This document shows, piece after piece, positions 7,716-9,476 of a stretch of DNA of 9,476 bases (within the stretch, counting starts at the first letter, position 1; every line of letters begins with the position of its first letter). The position numbers were made by a program, and so were the translations under genes. The notes under the pieces are model-generated. The model saw only the letters and a program-made list of their open reading frames with translations. It was not told where the DNA came from and ran no database searches. This DNA comes from Caldilinea sp. (GTDB lineage Bacteria; Chloroflexota; Anaerolineae; Caldilineales; Caldilineaceae), in the NCBI GenBank assembly GCA_026389955.1, contig JAPLGY010000407.1, forward strand, positions 1-9,476, in the 5' to 3' direction.

Positions 7716-8624
7716 CTACCGACAGGGACAGACAGCGGCGATATCGGGCCGGCTGCAGACGGCAGCGTCCAGCAGTGCAGGCGGATACGGGCATGAACCG
7801 CCGCCACCGCCGCCACCGCCGTCGCCACCACCGCCGCCGTCGCCACCGCCGCCGTCGCCACCGCCGTCACCGCCGCCCCCAACCGCCACAGGAGCACTGC
7901 AGGCCGGGCCGACATCCAGCGGCGTGCTGGCGCCGGAAACCCAGCCGGCAAACGTTCCACCCGACCTCACTGCGATGCGGGCCACGACTTCCGTGCCACA
8001 TTGCACACGAAAAGGGTCAGCGCTCCAGCTGTAGTACGAACCATCCTGCTGCACTGCGGCCGGCTCGGCCACAAACACCCGATAAGGCACAGGTTCACCC
8101 TTGAAGAACAACAGCAGATCGGTGTACCAGTCGATGCCCGCCAGCCGGCTTGGATCGCTGGACCACTGCCAGCGAAAGACGCCGTTGTAAAAATAGATCA
8201 GGTTAGGAGTCTCGACCCAGATCGACGGCGGGGCAGCCACTGGCCGGGCGACCGGTGCCGGGGGGGGCTGAACCACTACTGCCGGCACTGGCTGGCCGTC
8301 GATCTGTATATAGCTGGCGTTGACCCAACCCAGCCCAGAAGGCGCGCCGGCATAGCGAATCAGGTACCAGCTGCTGCTGCGCCCGACGATGTACACCCGT
8401 TCGCCCGCGTTCAGCTTGCCAAGCGCGGCGGCGTTGACAGCGGGGGCAGCCCGCACATTCAGCCGGTTGGCGTTGACCACCGTCCCTCCAAAAACCAGAA
8501 AGCCACCGGCCTGGGACATGGGCGCAGCGGCGACCGGTGCCGCTGGCATCGCTGTCAACAGCACAGCGGCCAACAAACCATACATTGCCCAGCACCAGAC
8601 ACGCCGGTTCAGACGTTTTGTCAT
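7716..8624 (-). CDS. Secreted SH3b-domain protein with Gly/Asp repeat and Cys-containing tail
   Basis: 302 residues. The start ATG at 8624 is set by AGGAGG 8 bases upstream; longer versions back to 8735 ignore that signal. Residues 1-34 form a signal peptide (TKRLNRR, then a hydrophobic core, then PVAAA). Residues ~48-108 are a bacterial SH3 domain (NRLNVRAAPAVN, GERVYIVGRSSSWYLIRY, LGWVNASYIQI), commonly used to bind cell-wall material. A Pro/Ala/Val linker (109-136) leads to a second, probably all-beta domain (~139-244; FRWQWSSDP, PYRVFVAEPA, RVQCGTEVVARIAVRSG) of unknown function. Residues 249-276 are only Gly with regularly spaced Asp. The last 26 residues hold four Cys (278, 290, 299, 301). 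Likely exported and wall- or surface-associated; first gene of the minus-strand run. Confidence 0.85.
   Translation of the reverse strand: MTKRLNRRVWCWAMYGLLAAVLLTAMPAAPVAAAPMSQAGGFLVFGGTVVNANRLNVRAAPAVNAAALGKLNAGERVYIVGRSSSWYLIRYAGAPSGLGWVNASYIQIDGQPVPAVVVQPPPAPVARPVAAPPSIWVETPNLIYFYNGVFRWQWSSDPSRLAGIDWYTDLLLFFKGEPVPYRVFVAEPAAVQQDGSYYSWSADPFRVQCGTEVVARIAVRSGGTFAGWVSGASTPLDVGPACSAPVAVGGGGDGGGDGGGGDGGGGGDGGGGGGGGSCPYPPALLDAAVCSRPDIAAVCPCR
7798..7887. repeat. GC-rich low-complexity tandem repeat coding for Gly/Asp
   Basis: About 90 bases made almost only of CCG/CCA/GTC triplets on the + strand. It includes a perfect 15-base unit repeated head to tail (7833-7847 and 7848-7862) with degenerate copies around it. 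Read on the minus strand it codes for runs of 3 to 8 Gly separated by single Asp in the SH3b protein. Such tracts are prone to replication slippage and to assembly error; a change not divisible by three would alter the C-terminal tail. Confidence 0.85.
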
Positions 8625-8632
8625 TGTTGTCT

Positions 8633-8638
8633 CCTCCT
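8633..8638 (-). promoter_or_regulatory. Ribosome binding site of the SH3b gene
   Basis: The minus strand reads AGGAGG followed by AG, 8 bases before the ATG at 8624-8622. It decides this start over upstream in-frame codons. Confidence 0.8.
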
Positions 8639-8713
8639 GTTCGGTTGTCATGGCTTGCCATCGCTCAGATGGTTTTTCACTTGACAAAAATCTAGCCTGC
8701 CATAAAGCTTCAG

Positions 8714-8739
8714 CTGCTTGCGGAGCACCCTGCAAGCAG
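8714..8739. repeat. Perfect 8-base inverted repeat in the divergent region
   Basis: CTGCTTGC (8714-8721) and GCAAGCAG (8732-8739) are perfect inverted copies around a 10-base spacer. If the SH3b transcript starts near 8740, this forms a hairpin at the very 5' end of its mRNA; otherwise it could be an operator. No U-run follows on either strand, so it is not a standard terminator. Confidence 0.55.
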
Positions 8740-8746
8740 GACTGTC

Positions 8747-8776
8747 ATTTTACACCGAATCGCAGCAGGATGCCAT
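8747..8776 (-). promoter_or_regulatory. Candidate promoter of the minus-strand (SH3b-rmd-gmd) run
   Basis: On the minus strand TAAAAT (8752-8747; five of six bases match TATAAT) lies 18 bases after ATGGCA (8776-8771; four of six match TTGACA). Transcription would begin near 8740, about 115 bases before the SH3b ATG. No better-spaced pair is visible closer to the gene. The assignment is by eye only. Confidence 0.35.
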
Positions 8777-8778
8777 CC
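8768..8778. repeat. Short perfect inverted repeat GGATG-C-CATCC
   Basis: Five-base arms around one base, overlapping the candidate -35 box of the minus-strand promoter. A possible regulator site, but short enough to occur by chance. Confidence 0.3.
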
Positions 8779-8779
8779 A

Positions 8780-8805
8780 CGAAGAAGATTCTGCGAGGTT
8801 CTTCG
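8780..8805. repeat. Perfect 7-base inverted repeat next to the plus-strand promoter
   Basis: CGAAGAA (8780-8786) and TTCTTCG (8799-8805) are perfect inverted copies with a 12-base spacer. The right arm ends 2 bases before the candidate -35 box of the plus-strand dehydrogenase, a typical place for a dimeric regulator to bind. Confidence 0.45.
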
Positions 8806-8807
8806 AT

Positions 8808-8835
8808 TTGCACCAGACGAAGTCCCGGGTATGAT
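8808..8835 (+). promoter_or_regulatory. Candidate promoter of the UDP-HexNAc dehydrogenase gene
   Basis: TTGCAC (8808-8813) and TATGAT (8830-8835; five of six bases match TATAAT) are 16 bases apart. The start of transcription would be near 8842, about 50 bases before the ATG at 8893. The -35 hexamer is the same as that of the rel promoter. Confidence 0.45.
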
Positions 8836-8860
8836 CGTAGATCTGTATGTCCTAGCCAGA

Positions 8861-8896
8861 ATGCCACAACGTCAACCGCAGCGGGGGCCACGATGA
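8861..8896 (+). other. Possible upstream leader ORF (11 codons)
   Basis: ATG at 8861 opens an 11-codon frame, MPQRQPQRGPR, whose TGA (8894-8896) overlaps the ATG of the dehydrogenase gene as ATGA. It lies downstream of the candidate transcription start. There is no clear Shine-Dalgarno before it, so translation is uncertain. Confidence 0.2.
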
Positions 8897-9476
8897 GTTA
8901 TCAATCTGAAGCGATCGAACGTTTTTCGCGGCGCAACGCCCATATTGCCGTCATTGGCCTGGGCTATGTAGGGCTGCCGCTGGCGGTCTCGTTTGCTCAG
9001 GCCGGCTATCGGGTGACCGGGATCGACCTGGACGAACGCAAGGTCGAGCGGATCGAGCGCGGCGAGTCTTATATCGAAGATGTGCCTTCGACTGCACTGG
9101 CAGCCTGCCAGACCCCAGAGCGGCGCCTGGCAGCGACAACCGACTTCAGCGTGCTGGCCACCTGCGACGCGGTCTCGATCTGTGTGCCGACGCCGCTGAG
9201 CAAGACCGGTGACCCAGATGTCTCCTACATTGCCAGCGCGGTGGAGCAGATCGCCCGCTATCTGCACGCCGGGATGACGGTTGTTCTGGAATCTACAACC
9301 TATCCTGGCACGACCCGCGACCTGCTGCTGACCAAACTGGCGGAAAATCGCCAGGGCTGGCGCGTGGGCGAAGCGTTTTTTCTGGCCTTCTCGCCCGAAC
9401 GGGTCGACCCCGGCCGGGTCGACTGGACGACGCGCAACACCCCCAAGGTGCTGGGGGGAGTGACGCCAGCCTGTTT
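8893..9476 (+). CDS. UDP-N-acetylhexosamine 6-dehydrogenase (WbpA-like), 5' part, partial
   Basis: The frame runs from the ATG at 8893 to the window edge without a stop; 194 of an expected ~430-450 residues are visible. It belongs to the UDP-glucose/GDP-mannose dehydrogenase family, which oxidises C6 of a nucleotide sugar twice with NAD. Motifs: the Rossmann IGLGYVGLPLA (21-31), the NAD-selective acidic end of beta-2 at GIDLD (43-47), ICVPTPL (96-102), DPDVSYI (107-113), ESTTYPGTT (133-141) and FSPERVDPG (166-174). ESTTYPGTT and FSPERxDPG point to the UDP-GlcNAc 6-dehydrogenase (WbpA) branch rather than UDP-glucose dehydrogenase; the catalytic Cys lies outside the window. A weak GGGGG stands in for the Shine-Dalgarno. 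It is divergent from the SH3b-rmd-gmd run and likely serves the same surface-glycan pathway. Confidence 0.92.
   Translation, partial: MSYQSEAIERFSRRNAHIAVIGLGYVGLPLAVSFAQAGYRVTGIDLDERKVERIERGESYIEDVPSTALAACQTPERRLAATTDFSVLATCDAVSICVPTPLSKTGDPDVSYIASAVEQIARYLHAGMTVVLESTTYPGTTRDLLLTKLAENRQGWRVGEAFFLAFSPERVDPGRVDWTTRNTPKVLGGVTPAC

Noticed and set aside
8650..8661. ATGGC-TT-GCCAT inverted repeat upstream of the SH3b gene
   Set aside because: The arms are only five bases and it is not placed near a promoter element, so it is compatible with chance.
7716..8735. Longer SH3b protein starting at 8735 or at an intermediate in-frame ATG
   Set aside because: The extra N-terminal residues precede a clear signal peptide, and the AGGAGG site is correctly spaced only for the ATG at 8624.

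Overview
The window is GC-rich bacterial DNA with tightly packed genes and short, canonical signals (AGGAGG ribosome binding sites, TATAAT-type -10 boxes). It looks chromosomal, with no mobile element, tRNA or CRISPR array visible. Gene content and sequence style suggest a Chloroflexota bacterium: the RNase HII motif set IAAATR / LLIDWVHLP, a membrane-anchored extracellular beta-sandwich protein and an SH3b surface protein all fit. That assignment is from memory of these families, not from a search, and is moderate at best.

Layout. Bases 1-471 (+) hold the 3' part of an OmpR/PhoB-type response regulator. It runs tail-to-tail into a long block of minus-strand genes. Read in the direction of transcription (right to left) these are: a secreted SH3b protein with a Gly/Asp repeat (8624-7716), an Rmd-like GDP-sugar reductase (7692-6736), GDP-mannose 4,6-dehydratase (6690-5701), a one-pass membrane protein with an outer beta-sandwich (5681-4830), an RNase HII gene that has lost its 5' part (about 4840-4313), a YraN/UPF0102 protein (4320-3898), MiaA (3905-2982) and, after a 97-base gap with its own promoter, a RelA/SpoT (p)ppGpp enzyme (2884-464). 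Gaps between the first seven are 45 bases or less, or the genes overlap, so they probably form one transcript. A 268-base divergent region (8625-8892) separates them from a plus-strand UDP-HexNAc 6-dehydrogenase that runs off the right edge.

How they fit together. Gmd plus the Rmd-like reductase would turn GDP-D-mannose into GDP-D-rhamnose. The divergent dehydrogenase would make a UDP-N-acetylhexosaminuronate. With two exported proteins beside them this looks like the edge of a cell-surface glycan locus, fused to a housekeeping set (rnhB-yraN-miaA-rel).

Most notable points: the Rel enzyme combines an intact HD hydrolase centre with the EFDD synthetase motif typical of synthetase-only RelA; the RNase HII gene lacks the DEAGRG segment in every frame; the response regulator lacks the conserved receiver lysine; and the divergent region holds three perfect inverted repeats between two candidate promoters. 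I see no clearly new multi-gene defence or mobile system here.
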